Shown: piece by piece, positions 32,705 to 41,707 of the stretch | How positions within the stretch are numbered: the first letter of the stretch is position 1 | How the letters are laid out: each line of letters opens with the position of its first letter | Assembly: GCA_018372435.1 (NCBI GenBank) | Contig: JAHAJA010000022.1 | Location: forward strand, 1-64,000 | DNA: 64,000 bases | Reading direction: 5' to 3' | Source of the DNA: Clostridiales bacterium | GTDB lineage: Bacteria; Bacillota; Clostridia; Lachnospirales; Lachnospiraceae | Position numbers and translations under genes: made by a program | The notes under the pieces: generated by a model | The model's input: only the letters and a program-made list of their open reading frames with translations | Database searches by the model: none | Told to the model about the DNA's origin: nothing

Positions 32705-35023
32705 ATGGGAAAAATAGCAGACAAATATTTTCAAGTAGATCCATGGAAGATTGTAGAAGATGGATTTGATAAAAACTACAGTAAAGTAGCAGAATCGGTA
32801 TACTCATTAGGAAATGAGTATATGGGAATTCGCGGATATTTTGAAGAAGGATATTCAGGAGATACACTTATTGGAAGTTATTTTAATGGTGTATATGAGA
32901 GTGAGAAATTAGAAGGATCTTCTTACAAGGGGATTGTTGATCAGACAGATTTCATGGTGAATTCTGTTGATTGGATATATACAAGAATCTTAGTAGATGG
33001 TGAATATTTAGATCTCAATCAATCTAAGATACGTAATTACCAAAGGATTCTTGATATGAGAACTGGAATTCTTACAAGGAATTTGGTATGGATTACGCAG
33101 AGTGGCAAAGAGATAGAGATAAAGTTTGAACGATTTTTATCAATGGTTAATGCTCATATTGGAGTGCAAAAAATCACAATCAAAGCACTTAATTTTAGTG
33201 GAAAACTAGAAGTAGAGTCAGGAATGGATTTTTCTATTATCCATCAATCAAGACAAAGAAATTTCTGGGATTGTGAAATGGTGGTAGATAAGGAAGAGTA
33301 TCTAGCATTGAGAGGAACTACACTTCAATCAAAACATCAAGTGTATTCGGGAGCACGTTTTATTCCATCGGCTAATCAGGTTGAAACCCTGCGTAACGAG
33401 ACGGTAGATTCGAAGGTTTTAACCAATACATTTGTCTATGAGCTACAGCAAGATGAGACAGTAAGTCTTACTAAGATTGTAGATAACGTTGTTTATCGTG
33501 ATGAAACGGATGGAGAAGAGAGCGAATTCCAAAGAGAATGTAAGGATGTGGAGAACTACCTTCAAACTCTTACTTATGAGAAGCTATATGAGGAAAGCAA
33601 AAGTTGGTGGGAGCAGGTATGGAAGAACTCTGATATTAGAATTGACGGAGATGAAGAGAATCAACAAGGAATCAGGTTCTGTATCTTCCAGATGTTCCAG
33701 ACCTATCATGGAGCTAGAATGGGAAACAACATTGGAGCAAAAGGATTAACAGGAGAAGCGTATAACGGCAATGCATTCTGGGATACGGAGACTTATTGTT
33801 TACCGTTCTTCTTGTTCAATAATCTACAAGCTGCGAAGAATCTCTTGTTGTATCGATACGTAACCTTACCAGAAGCAAGGCAAAGGGCTATGGATTTGGA
33901 TTGTAAGGGAGCCTTCTATCCAGTAGCAACAATTAGTGGAAGAGAATGTTGTAATTTGTGGCAGCATGCAAGCCTTCAATTACAGGCATCAACTGCAGTA
34001 GCATATGGGATTTGGTTGTATGATAAGATAACGGCAGATAAAGATTTTCTGTATGAGAACGGAATTGAAATGCTTGTGGAAGTGTGTAGAATGTTAGCAA
34101 CAAGAGGAAGTTGGTCAGCAGACCAAACTCGATATGGGTTTTATAGTGTTATGGGCCCTGATGAATTCCAGATGATGGTTAACCATAATTGTTATACCAA
34201 CTATATGGCGAAATTCACGTTTTCATATACCATAAAAGTATTAGAGCAGTTTAAGGAAATCAATGAAAAACAGTATAGTAAGGTAAGAGAAAATCTACAA
34301 GTTACAGATGACGAATTGTCTGAGTGGAGCAAGATGTGGAAATGTATGTATATTCCGAAAGAAGAAGTGACGGGAATCTATGAACAACATGAAGGATTTT
34401 TTAGTTTACCTCATGTAGATGTAGATACAATACCAATCGAGGATTTTCCGCTTTATGATCACTGGTCATATGACAGGATCTATCGAAACGATATGATAAA
34501 GCAACCAGATGTTTTGATGTTTATGTTATTGTTTAATAATAACTTCACAGAGGAAGAATTAAAGGCAAATTATGAATTCTATGAACCAAAATGTATTCAT
34601 GAAAGTTCCTTATCGCCTTCCGTTCATTCCATATTAGCATCTCAATTGAAAAAACATGAGGAAGCTTATGATTTCTTTCAATTTGCAACAAGAATGGACT
34701 TAGATAATTACAATCGTAATAGTGGGCAAGGCTTACATACAACTTCAATCTCAGCAGCTTGGATGAACATTGTATATGGTTTTGGAGGCATGCGATCAGA
34801 TGGAGAACGTCTAGAGTTAAATCCTTCTATACCAAAAGAGTGGCAAGGATATTCTTTCCACATTACGTATGAACAACAAGTAATTTCAGTTGAAGTTGGA
34901 AAAGAGAGAATTCAGTTGTACACATTAGGCGATAAACCAGTAACAATATGTGTTTATGGTAATAACTATGAAATTAACGAAAAAGCAACAGAAATCACAA
35001 TTCCAGTAGAATGGAGAGGATAG
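32705..35023 (+). CDS. GH65 glycoside phosphorylase (first of a pair)
   Basis: The 772-residue family GH65 protein has an N-terminal super-beta-sandwich, an (alpha/alpha)6 barrel and a C-terminal beta-sheet domain. The general acid is probably E487 in MGPDEFQMMVNHN, and FWDTETYCLPFFLFNN is the substrate-loop signature. Inverting GH65 enzymes phosphorolyse alpha-glucosides (maltose, trehalose, kojibiose, nigerose or glucosyl-rhamnose) to beta-glucose 1-phosphate. Its loop sequence is divergent from the second copy, so the linkage preference probably differs. It starts 11 bases after the permease gene. Confidence 0.9.
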   Translation: MGKIADKYFQVDPWKIVEDGFDKNYSKVAESVYSLGNEYMGIRGYFEEGYSGDTLIGSYFNGVYESEKLEGSSYKGIVDQTDFMVNSVDWIYTRILVDGEYLDLNQSKIRNYQRILDMRTGILTRNLVWITQSGKEIEIKFERFLSMVNAHIGVQKITIKALNFSGKLEVESGMDFSIIHQSRQRNFWDCEMVVDKEEYLALRGTTLQSKHQVYSGARFIPSANQVETLRNETVDSKVLTNTFVYELQQDETVSLTKIVDNVVYRDETDGEESEFQRECKDVENYLQTLTYEKLYEESKSWWEQVWKNSDIRIDGDEENQQGIRFCIFQMFQTYHGARMGNNIGAKGLTGEAYNGNAFWDTETYCLPFFLFNNLQAAKNLLLYRYVTLPEARQRAMDLDCKGAFYPVATISGRECCNLWQHASLQLQASTAVAYGIWLYDKITADKDFLYENGIEMLVEVCRMLATRGSWSADQTRYGFYSVMGPDEFQMMVNHNCYTNYMAKFTFSYTIKVLEQFKEINEKQYSKVRENLQVTDDELSEWSKMWKCMYIPKEEVTGIYEQHEGFFSLPHVDVDTIPIEDFPLYDHWSYDRIYRNDMIKQPDVLMFMLLFNNNFTEEELKANYEFYEPKCIHESSLSPSVHSILASQLKKHEEAYDFFQFATRMDLDNYNRNSGQGLHTTSISAAWMNIVYGFGGMRSDGERLELNPSIPKEWQGYSFHITYEQQVISVEVGKERIQLYTLGDKPVTICVYGNNYEINEKATEITIPVEWRG

Positions 35024-35026
35024 CAT

Positions 35027-37222
35027 ATGGTTGCCGACTTGAAGAATTGGACCATCAAAGAAAGTGGCTTTTCAGAAGATAAAGTTACAAGCAATGGGAA
35101 TAAATTCTTATGTGGAAATGGGTATCTTGGTATAAGAGGTACCCTCGAGGAATTTGATAAAGAGTATCTACCGGCTATTAACTTAGCAGGAATTTATGAT
35201 CAGGTTGGTAATGGGTGGAGAGAGCCTCTTAACGCACCCAATGGCTTATATACTAGAATAAAAATAGATGGAGTTTATTATGACTTACCAATGAAAGAAC
35301 CAGTAAATCATGAACAAGCAGTAGACTATCGTCACGGGATTGTCACCAGAATTACAAGATGGGAAACGAGGCGAGGGAATATTACGGTTACTTGTGAAAG
35401 GTTTGCCCATTATGATAAGGTGCATCTTATATGTATGAGGTATAGCATTCTTGCGGATTTCCATGCAGATGTTGAGATTCTAACTGGAATTGATGGAGAT
35501 GTATGGGATATTCACGGCCCCCATTATGATCAAATGCTCTTTGAGGAAGAAGATTTATTTACCGCCACAGGATTTACCCATGAGAATAAAGATCGGGTTG
35601 CTGTAGCAGAGGAGATAACTGTTAATCACCCATATGAGAGAAAACGTAAGAAAGAAGGGCGTAAATTGCTACATCGGATTTGCCTTATAACAGAGGCAAA
35701 TAAAACGATTGATTTAGATAAGATGGTAGCGATTTATACCAGTAAAGATTGTAAAGAGCCAAAAGAGGCTGCGAAAAAAGAGGTAAGAGAGGCTTTACAA
35801 AGAGGATATGAGGTTTGTAAGTCGACTCACATGAACGCCTGGGAAGAGCATTGGAAAACAGCAGAGATATATATCGAGGGTGATCCTGACGCTATGGAAG
35901 CGCTGAATTACTCGTTATATCATCTACAATGTATCGCTCCAAGGCATAGTGATAGTTTATCAATTGCAGCAAGAGGGTTATCTGGACAGACATACAAGGG
36001 AGCAGTATTTTGGGATACAGAAATGTTTATGCTAGATTACTTCTTATATACACAGCCAGAAGTAGCTAAAACCTTATTACGTTATCGTATTGATACTCTT
36101 GGGGGAGCAAAAAAGAAGGCTGAAAGTTATGGATATGAAGGGGCTTTTTATGCATGGGAAAGTCAAGAAGGTGGTTACGATGCATGTAGTGATTACAATG
36201 TTACGGATGTGTTTACTAAGCGCCCAATGCGAACACATTTTAAAGATAAGCAGATACATATATCTGCCGCCATTGTATATGGAATTATGCGTTATGTGAA
36301 CATTACAGGAGATCAAAGTTTCCTTGAACAGGGGGGAATTGAAACCATATTAGAATGTGCTAAGTTTTACGACTTCTTATTAGTAAAGAAAGTCCATTCT
36401 GATCAATATGAGTTACACGATGTAATTGGACCTGACGAATATCATGAACGAGTAAACAATAATGGTTATACCAATAGAATGGCGAAGTACACCTTTGAAA
36501 CGGCAGCAAAATTATTAGATGATCTAATGAAATTCCCGAAAGAGACAATTGAGAAGATAGAAAAAAATTATGATGTAGAACGTTGTAAGACGGATTATAG
36601 AGAGGCTGCAGAACGAATCTTTATACCTAAGCCAGATGAGAATGGAGTATTAGAACAATTTGATGGATATGGAAAGTTAGAAGATGCGTCTGTGGAAGAA
36701 GTTAAAGGAAGACTTCTTCATGAAAAAGAATATTGGGGTGGTGCATATGGTGTTGCCTCACAAACAAAAGTTATTAAACAAGCCGATGTAGTAACTTGGC
36801 TGACTATGTTTTCGGAGGATTTCTCGGAAGAAGTAATGTTGAAGAATTGGAGATACTATGAACCGCGTACAGAGCATGGTTCCTCGTTAAGCGCATGTAT
36901 GTATGCACTGTTAGCTTGCCGCTGTGGAATGCCACAGAAAGCATATTCTTTCTTCATGAAATCATCAAGTGCAGATTTGCTTCCAGGAGGTAAAGAATGG
37001 GCAGGGTTAGTATACATAGGAGGTACGCACCCGGCAGCAGCTGGAGGGGCATATATGACCGCGATACAAGGATTTGGAGGAGTATATGTCGAGGATGGAG
37101 AGCTAAAAGTAAAACCTCAGCTTCCTGAACAATGGAAGAAACTGAGGTTTACGGTTAAATATCAAAATCAATTATATGAAATAATAGAAACAAAGGATAG
37201 TGCAGTAATAAATCCATTATAA
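35027..37222 (+). CDS. GH65 glycoside phosphorylase (second of a pair)
   Basis: The 731-residue GH65 protein has the probable general acid E471 in VIGPDEYHERVNNNGYTN and the signature FWDTEMFMLDYFLYTQPE. It is shorter than the first GH65 protein and has a more typical kojibiose/nigerose phosphorylase-like core (YEGAFYAWESQEGGYDAC), although the linkage cannot be assigned by eye. Expected reaction: alpha-glucoside plus phosphate to beta-glucose 1-phosphate plus sugar. It begins three bases after the previous stop and ends overlapping the 3' end of the convergent LacI gene by six bases. Confidence 0.9.
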   Translation: MVADLKNWTIKESGFSEDKVTSNGNKFLCGNGYLGIRGTLEEFDKEYLPAINLAGIYDQVGNGWREPLNAPNGLYTRIKIDGVYYDLPMKEPVNHEQAVDYRHGIVTRITRWETRRGNITVTCERFAHYDKVHLICMRYSILADFHADVEILTGIDGDVWDIHGPHYDQMLFEEEDLFTATGFTHENKDRVAVAEEITVNHPYERKRKKEGRKLLHRICLITEANKTIDLDKMVAIYTSKDCKEPKEAAKKEVREALQRGYEVCKSTHMNAWEEHWKTAEIYIEGDPDAMEALNYSLYHLQCIAPRHSDSLSIAARGLSGQTYKGAVFWDTEMFMLDYFLYTQPEVAKTLLRYRIDTLGGAKKKAESYGYEGAFYAWESQEGGYDACSDYNVTDVFTKRPMRTHFKDKQIHISAAIVYGIMRYVNITGDQSFLEQGGIETILECAKFYDFLLVKKVHSDQYELHDVIGPDEYHERVNNNGYTNRMAKYTFETAAKLLDDLMKFPKETIEKIEKNYDVERCKTDYREAAERIFIPKPDENGVLEQFDGYGKLEDASVEEVKGRLLHEKEYWGGAYGVASQTKVIKQADVVTWLTMFSEDFSEEVMLKNWRYYEPRTEHGSSLSACMYALLACRCGMPQKAYSFFMKSSSADLLPGGKEWAGLVYIGGTHPAAAGGAYMTAIQGFGGVYVEDGELKVKPQLPEQWKKLRFTVKYQNQLYEIIETKDSAVINPL

Positions 37223-38227
37223 GGTGCGAACACTGTTTCGCTCAACCAGATGTATGGGCAAGACGATTTCCGTTTGTGAAAGTGTCTTGCCTTCTAATTT
37301 TTGTACCATAAAATCCACGGCGACACTTCCTTTTAGATGCATATCCTGATGAATGGTAGTTAGCGTTGGTGTAATGAGTTGACAGATATTCAAGTCGTCA
37401 AATCCAATAATAGAGATATCTTCTGGAACGCGAATGCCATTAGCACGTAGCCCTCTAATAATACCAGCAGCCATAATATCAGCAGAGGTAACTATGGCGG
37501 TAACTTCAGGATATTGTATAAGCTCATTACTAAGTTCTTGGCAAGATACTAGATCCATTTCGTACTGAAAAACAATGGATTTGTTGAAAGGAATTCCACC
37601 TTCTGTAAGAGCTGCTTTATAACCTAGGAACCGCTCTTGTAATACACCACCGTCTTTAATAGAAGGAGAGGCAAAAGCAATGTGCTTATGGCCGTGTTTA
37701 ATCAGATATTGGGTTGCTTGATAACTGCCCTTGAAATCCTCCAAGCCTACATTACAAAAGTTTGGATGATGAACATAACTGTCTATAAAGATAATTGGTA
37801 GATCAAGAGTAGTAAGGGCATCAAAAAAATTATCACGAAACATACCTGTGATAAAAAGCCCATCTACATTCCAGGTTTGTAAAAAGGCAAGCAACTCGTC
37901 ACTGGTTTCAACAGTACGAACCATAAGATAATACCCATGTTCACGTAATACGGACTCAATGATGCCAACAAAAGTGGCTTGAAAAGGGTCGTCCATAAAA
38001 TTAAGCTCTTTATCTGTAACGATATGATTAATAAGAGCAATTACCTTGGAGGAACTTGAAACGAGTGCTCTTGCAGACATGTTTGGAATATAGCCAAGTG
38101 TTTTAATGGCTTCATTAATTTTGTTCTCCGTTTCGGGAGAAACACGTGTAGATCGTCCATGAATTACATTGGAAACTGTTGTGCAACTAACGCCTGTGTA
38201 TGCAGCGATATCTTTAATGGTTGCCAT
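37217..38227 (-). CDS. LacI-family transcriptional repressor
   Basis: The 336-residue protein has an N-terminal LacI helix-turn-helix (MATIKDIAAYTGVSCTTVSNVIHGR) with hinge helix (NMSARALVSS), and a periplasmic-binding-protein-like sensor domain (about 62-330). It is convergent with the GH65 gene and divergent from pgmB. It is the natural candidate for binding the AACGTT-centred palindromes at 26842, 29113 and 29213, with the imported sugar or a phosphorylated product as inducer. That link is inferred from site symmetry and proximity. Confidence 0.93.
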   Translation of the reverse strand: MATIKDIAAYTGVSCTTVSNVIHGRSTRVSPETENKINEAIKTLGYIPNMSARALVSSSSKVIALINHIVTDKELNFMDDPFQATFVGIIESVLREHGYYLMVRTVETSDELLAFLQTWNVDGLFITGMFRDNFFDALTTLDLPIIFIDSYVHHPNFCNVGLEDFKGSYQATQYLIKHGHKHIAFASPSIKDGGVLQERFLGYKAALTEGGIPFNKSIVFQYEMDLVSCQELSNELIQYPEVTAIVTSADIMAAGIIRGLRANGIRVPEDISIIGFDDLNICQLITPTLTTIHQDMHLKGSVAVDFMVQKLEGKTLSQTEIVLPIHLVERNSVRTL

Positions 38228-38330
38228 ATTAAGAACCCCAACCTTTCACTAGTTTTGTGTTAAACCTATTTAATACAATAGCATGTAATTGGTGAATTTA
38301 CAACATAACTTTAGTGTTGATAAGAATTTA

Positions 38331-38382
38331 GGATGAAAGAATCTGAGTGGAAGGAAAGAATGCAAACATAACACTTTCATCC
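38331..38382. other. Hairpin in the lacI-pgmB divergent region
   Basis: GGATGAAAG (38331-38339) pairs with CTTTCATCC (38374-38382) across a 34-base loop. It could end an RNA or be an operator. No clear TTTAACGTTAAA operator is seen in this divergent region. Confidence 0.35.
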
Positions 38383-38441
38383 CTTTTGTTTGCGCCTCAA
38401 TAGAGAACGTTAGAATTTCTGCTAGAGGCAAGGTGAAAACA

Positions 38442-39092
38442 ATGATTAAAGGAATTATTTTTGATTTAGATGGAGTTTTAGTATCCACAGATGAATTACA
38501 TTATCAAGCTTGGAAGAGATTAGCGCAGGAGTTAGGAATCAAGGATTTTACAAAAGAAGATAATGAGAAACAACGAGGAGTTAGCCGAATGGAATCTTTA
38601 GAAATTGTATTAAATAAAGGGGATAAGGTTTATTCCTTGGAAGAAAAGGAGGAGTTAGCAGAGAAAAAGAATGCTTATTATGTGGATTTACTAGAGACGT
38701 TGGATAATAATGCGGTACTATGTGGAGTAGTTAAAACGATTCGTTATTTAAAACAATTAGGAATGTTAATAGGTATCGGATCAGTAAGTAAGAACACCCC
38801 AGCCATCTTACAAAAAACGGAATTAGATCAGTACATAGATAAGGTTAGCTGTGGACTAGACATTACGAATTCAAAACCAGATCCAGAAGTATTCTTAGTT
38901 GCAGCAGGAAAACTTGGATTAGAACCTGAGAACTGTTTAGTGGTAGAGGATTCTGCAGCAGGAATTGTTGCAGCAAAAGCAGCAGGTATGAAGTCATTAG
39001 GAGTAGGACCATATTATAAGAGTCTTAGTGCAACGTATGAGGCAACAGGACTAGATACGGATATTCCATGGGAAACTATTTTGCAAAATTAA
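38442..39092 (+). CDS. pgmB: Beta-phosphoglucomutase (HAD family)
   Basis: It interconverts beta-glucose 1-phosphate and glucose 6-phosphate, linking GH65 products to glycolysis. The 216-residue protein has the HAD motif FDLDGVLVST with nucleophile D8 and acid/base D10. The cap sequence TDELHYQAWKRLAQELG is typical of beta-PGM; motif II is IGSVSKN and the metal Asp is in VVEDSAAGI. The ATG at 38442 has AAGGTG at six bases; an in-frame GTG at 38433 overlaps that ribosome site. Confidence 0.93.
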   Translation: MIKGIIFDLDGVLVSTDELHYQAWKRLAQELGIKDFTKEDNEKQRGVSRMESLEIVLNKGDKVYSLEEKEELAEKKNAYYVDLLETLDNNAVLCGVVKTIRYLKQLGMLIGIGSVSKNTPAILQKTELDQYIDKVSCGLDITNSKPDPEVFLVAAGKLGLEPENCLVVEDSAAGIVAAKAAGMKSLGVGPYYKSLSATYEATGLDTDIPWETILQN

Positions 39093-39222
39093 ACTGTATG
39101 ATGATGGACATTAATTTGATTAAGATTTATTAAAGAAGGATTCGGTTATCCAAGGTTTTAATGAAAGTTATTAATTATGGGGAAAGGAAAACTATCGTAT
39201 CTGTGTGATAGTGGGCGTATGT

Positions 39223-40776
39223 ATGATAAAGAAAGCAAATAAGATAGAGAATCTAATGATTATTATATTAAGTATTGCAATTCTTATCAGTATTAGTGTT
39301 ATTGGTTATAGTAAAGTAAAAGAGAATAAACAAGACACCACAAAAGGAAAACTTGTATTGTATGAGGGACCAAAATCCTTAAAGGATGCAACAAAGGAGG
39401 ATTTGGTCGCAACATCAGAGCAGGAACGAGATTTGACCCTAAAACATTGCGTGGATACTTTAATTACAGTTGATGGTGAAGACTGCTATGTATACGATAC
39501 GAATGTAAATCATACGAGAAAATGGGTAAGCAATTATTTACCTCCAATCTCTCGAACACCAATTACTTATTTTGATTTTGAAGGTAGAGCAGATATTGTT
39601 ATCACAGTGCCTGAAAGGGAGATTGAGAATGTTCAGATAAGCCCTCTAAGTTATGGAATTAAGCCTAAGATAAACAAGAAGAATCATACGGTTTCATTCT
39701 CCATAACAACACCAGATACCTATACCATTCAATTTAATAATTCTCCAGAACGCGCGGTGCATATCTTTGCTAACGCAATTGAGCAAGATATACTAGATTT
39801 TAACGATGAGAATGTAGTATATGTTGGACCAGGGGAATGGGATATTGAATCTATATCTTTAGAAAGTGGCCAAACGTTATATATTGCAGGCGGGGCAGTC
39901 GTTCATGGAACAATTAATGCAAACTTTGTAAAAGATGTAAAGGTATGCGGTAGAGGAATCATTGATGGTTCAAAATATGAGGGCTGGAAAGGAGCGACAG
40001 CATATATACCTCTAAAATTTGACCATAGTAGCAATATTGTAGTTAAAGATGTTATCGTGCTGAATGCCAATGCGTGGGTTTGCCAGGCATTTGATTCAGA
40101 GAATGGGGTAATTGATGGTGTGAAGATTATCTCTCCAAGACCAAATGGAGACGGAATTACGTTACAGTCTTGTAAGAATTTTAAGGTGAAAAACAGCTTT
40201 GTTCGTAGTTGGGATGATTCACTTGTGGTGAAGAATTACAGTGGGAATTCAGAAAAGATAACATTTACTAATATGCAGTTATGGACGGATTTAGCACAAT
40301 CTATGGAAGTTGGATATGAGACAAACAAAGGAAATAAAGAGAATGCGTCCATAAATGGTGTCACTTTCGAAAACATCTGCGTATTGAATAACTTTCATAA
40401 ACCCGTAATATCAGTGCATAATGCGGATGATGCCATTGTGTCTAATATAACGTTCCGTAATATAACGGTAGAAAATGCACAGATGGGAAGTGGAGATGGC
40501 GATGTAATGCCATATCTGATAGATTTAGACATTACACAAAGTTCCAACTGGTCAACAACAAGAGAGAGAGGACAAATCAAAGATATCCTAATTGAGAATG
40601 TAAATGTATTATCTGGTAAGAATGCACCTTCTCGTATTAAGGGTTTTGATGAGACACATATCGTGGATGGCGTAACAATTAATAATCTTGTAATTTTAGG
40701 AAACAAAATTAAAGATTTCTCAGAAGGCAATTTTGAAATTGACGATTTATCTACCAATAATCTAACGATTGAATAA
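39223..40776 (+). CDS. Right-handed beta-helix glycosidase (clan GH-N, GH49/GH28-like)
   Basis: The protein has about 517 residues. A hydrophobic N-terminal segment (about residues 10-33) serves as signal anchor, so the enzyme is extracytoplasmic. An N-terminal beta domain precedes a long beta-helix (from about 200) with YIAGGAVVHGT and GRGIIDGSKYEGW. A triad of aspartates is visible: D310 in NGDG and D331/D332 in SWDDS, with the spacing seen in clan GH-N (polygalacturonase, dextranase, isopullulanase). The GHG and RIK motifs of polygalacturonase are absent. Given the alpha-glucan setting, a GH49-like endo-alpha-glucanase is more likely. The start is uncertain: GTG at 39205 is also possible, and the ribosome site is weak. 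Confidence 0.7.
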   Translation: MIKKANKIENLMIIILSIAILISISVIGYSKVKENKQDTTKGKLVLYEGPKSLKDATKEDLVATSEQERDLTLKHCVDTLITVDGEDCYVYDTNVNHTRKWVSNYLPPISRTPITYFDFEGRADIVITVPEREIENVQISPLSYGIKPKINKKNHTVSFSITTPDTYTIQFNNSPERAVHIFANAIEQDILDFNDENVVYVGPGEWDIESISLESGQTLYIAGGAVVHGTINANFVKDVKVCGRGIIDGSKYEGWKGATAYIPLKFDHSSNIVVKDVIVLNANAWVCQAFDSENGVIDGVKIISPRPNGDGITLQSCKNFKVKNSFVRSWDDSLVVKNYSGNSEKITFTNMQLWTDLAQSMEVGYETNKGNKENASINGVTFENICVLNNFHKPVISVHNADDAIVSNITFRNITVENAQMGSGDGDVMPYLIDLDITQSSNWSTTRERGQIKDILIENVNVLSGKNAPSRIKGFDETHIVDGVTINNLVILGNKIKDFSEGNFEIDDLSTNNLTIE

Positions 40777-40790
40777 GAAGAGAGAGCATA

Positions 40791-40861
40791 GTGTGAAAGA
40801 TAAATCTTTCACACGGCGATTTGGTGCCCAAAGTCAACAAGTTGACTTGCACAAAGTCGCC
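40791..40861 (+). other. Double hairpin between the beta-helix and F5/8 genes
   Basis: GTGTGAAAGAT/ATCTTTCACAC (40791-40814) is followed directly by a longer imperfect stem, GGCGAtTTgGTG...CACAAaGTCGCC, with a GTCAAC/GTTGAC tip (40815-40861). There is no T-run. It may protect the mRNA or separate expression levels. Confidence 0.55.
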
Positions 40862-40889
40862 AGACTTTTGAAAGGTCATGGTGATTAAT

Positions 40890-41507
40890 ATGAATAAGAG
40901 AAGATTTGTGGTTATTATTTTGGCTGTAATCTTGGTGGGGTTAATTGGATATGGAGTTAGTCAGAAAAAGAAACCAAGTAAACTAATTGCTGAAATTACG
41001 AAAGTAGAAGCTCCTGATCAGACACAGAGTGAAGAAAACCCAGCATTTATAAAAGAAGAATATGTATCAGTTTTACCAGAAGGAACAAATATTGCACCAG
41101 AAGGAAAGATTGATGCCAATGGATTTAATCAAACATTTACTCCACGTAAAGCAGTTGATGGAATGACCGGAGCTGCCTCTTACTGGGAGGGAAGTCCTGA
41201 TGCATATCCTAATGAATTATCAGTAACGTTCAAAGAGGATAAAACGATTCATGCCATTCGTGTTGCAATCAATCCAGATAGTGTTTGGGGAAAAAGAACG
41301 CAAACTTTTTCTGTTAAGGTAACATATGATGGTGAAGTATATGAAACCTTCCTTGATGAAAAGGCATATGAGTTTGATCCTACCACTGGGAATGAAATTA
41401 TTCTTGAATTTGATGATATGCAAGTAAGAGGGGTAATGCTTAGTGTTACCTCAAACACCGGAGCTACTGGTGGGCAGGTAGCAGAATTTGAGATTTATAG
41501 TAGATAG
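40890..41507 (+). CDS. Surface protein with F5/8 type C (CBM32-like) domain
   Basis: The protein has about 205 residues. An N-terminal signal/anchor (about 5-22, VVIILAVILVGLIGYGV) is followed by a short linker and one discoidin-like beta-sandwich (about 65-205): GTNIAPEGKIDANGF, KAVDGMTGAASYWEGSPD, NELSVTFKEDKTIHAIRVAI, and the final AEFEIY. Such domains bind carbohydrates. It has no catalytic domain of its own, so it may tether or concentrate substrate for the beta-helix enzyme. The ATG at 40890 has GGTGAT upstream; an ATG at 40878 is too close to AAAGGT. A terminator follows. Confidence 0.82.
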   Translation: MNKRRFVVIILAVILVGLIGYGVSQKKKPSKLIAEITKVEAPDQTQSEENPAFIKEEYVSVLPEGTNIAPEGKIDANGFNQTFTPRKAVDGMTGAASYWEGSPDAYPNELSVTFKEDKTIHAIRVAINPDSVWGKRTQTFSVKVTYDGEVYETFLDEKAYEFDPTTGNEIILEFDDMQVRGVMLSVTSNTGATGGQVAEFEIYSR

Positions 41508-41517
41508 AAGATAATAC

Positions 41518-41565
41518 AAAAAGATGTAGGAAGAGCCTCTATGTGGTTACTTCCTACATCTTTTT
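41518..41565 (+). terminator. Terminator after the F5/8 protein gene
   Basis: AAAAAGATGTAGGAAG (41518-41533) pairs with CTTCCTACATCTTTTT (41550-41565). A related sequence ends the GH13 gene at 45417-45462. Confidence 0.88.
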
Positions 41566-41707
41566 ATATAGTAATAGAATGAGAATCGTTGTGTTGGAGT
41601 GTTCGCTTTATTACAATTAAATTAGAAAAATCAATAGAGATTGACTGAAATTGGTATATTTAGTATGATATACCTTGTGAGTATAATAGAAAGGGAGCGA
41701 ATATAAA

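Noticed and set aside
38331..38382. LacI operator in the lacI-pgmB intergenic region
   Set aside because: The inverted repeat there (GGATGAAAG) is unrelated to the TTTAACGTTAAA sites.
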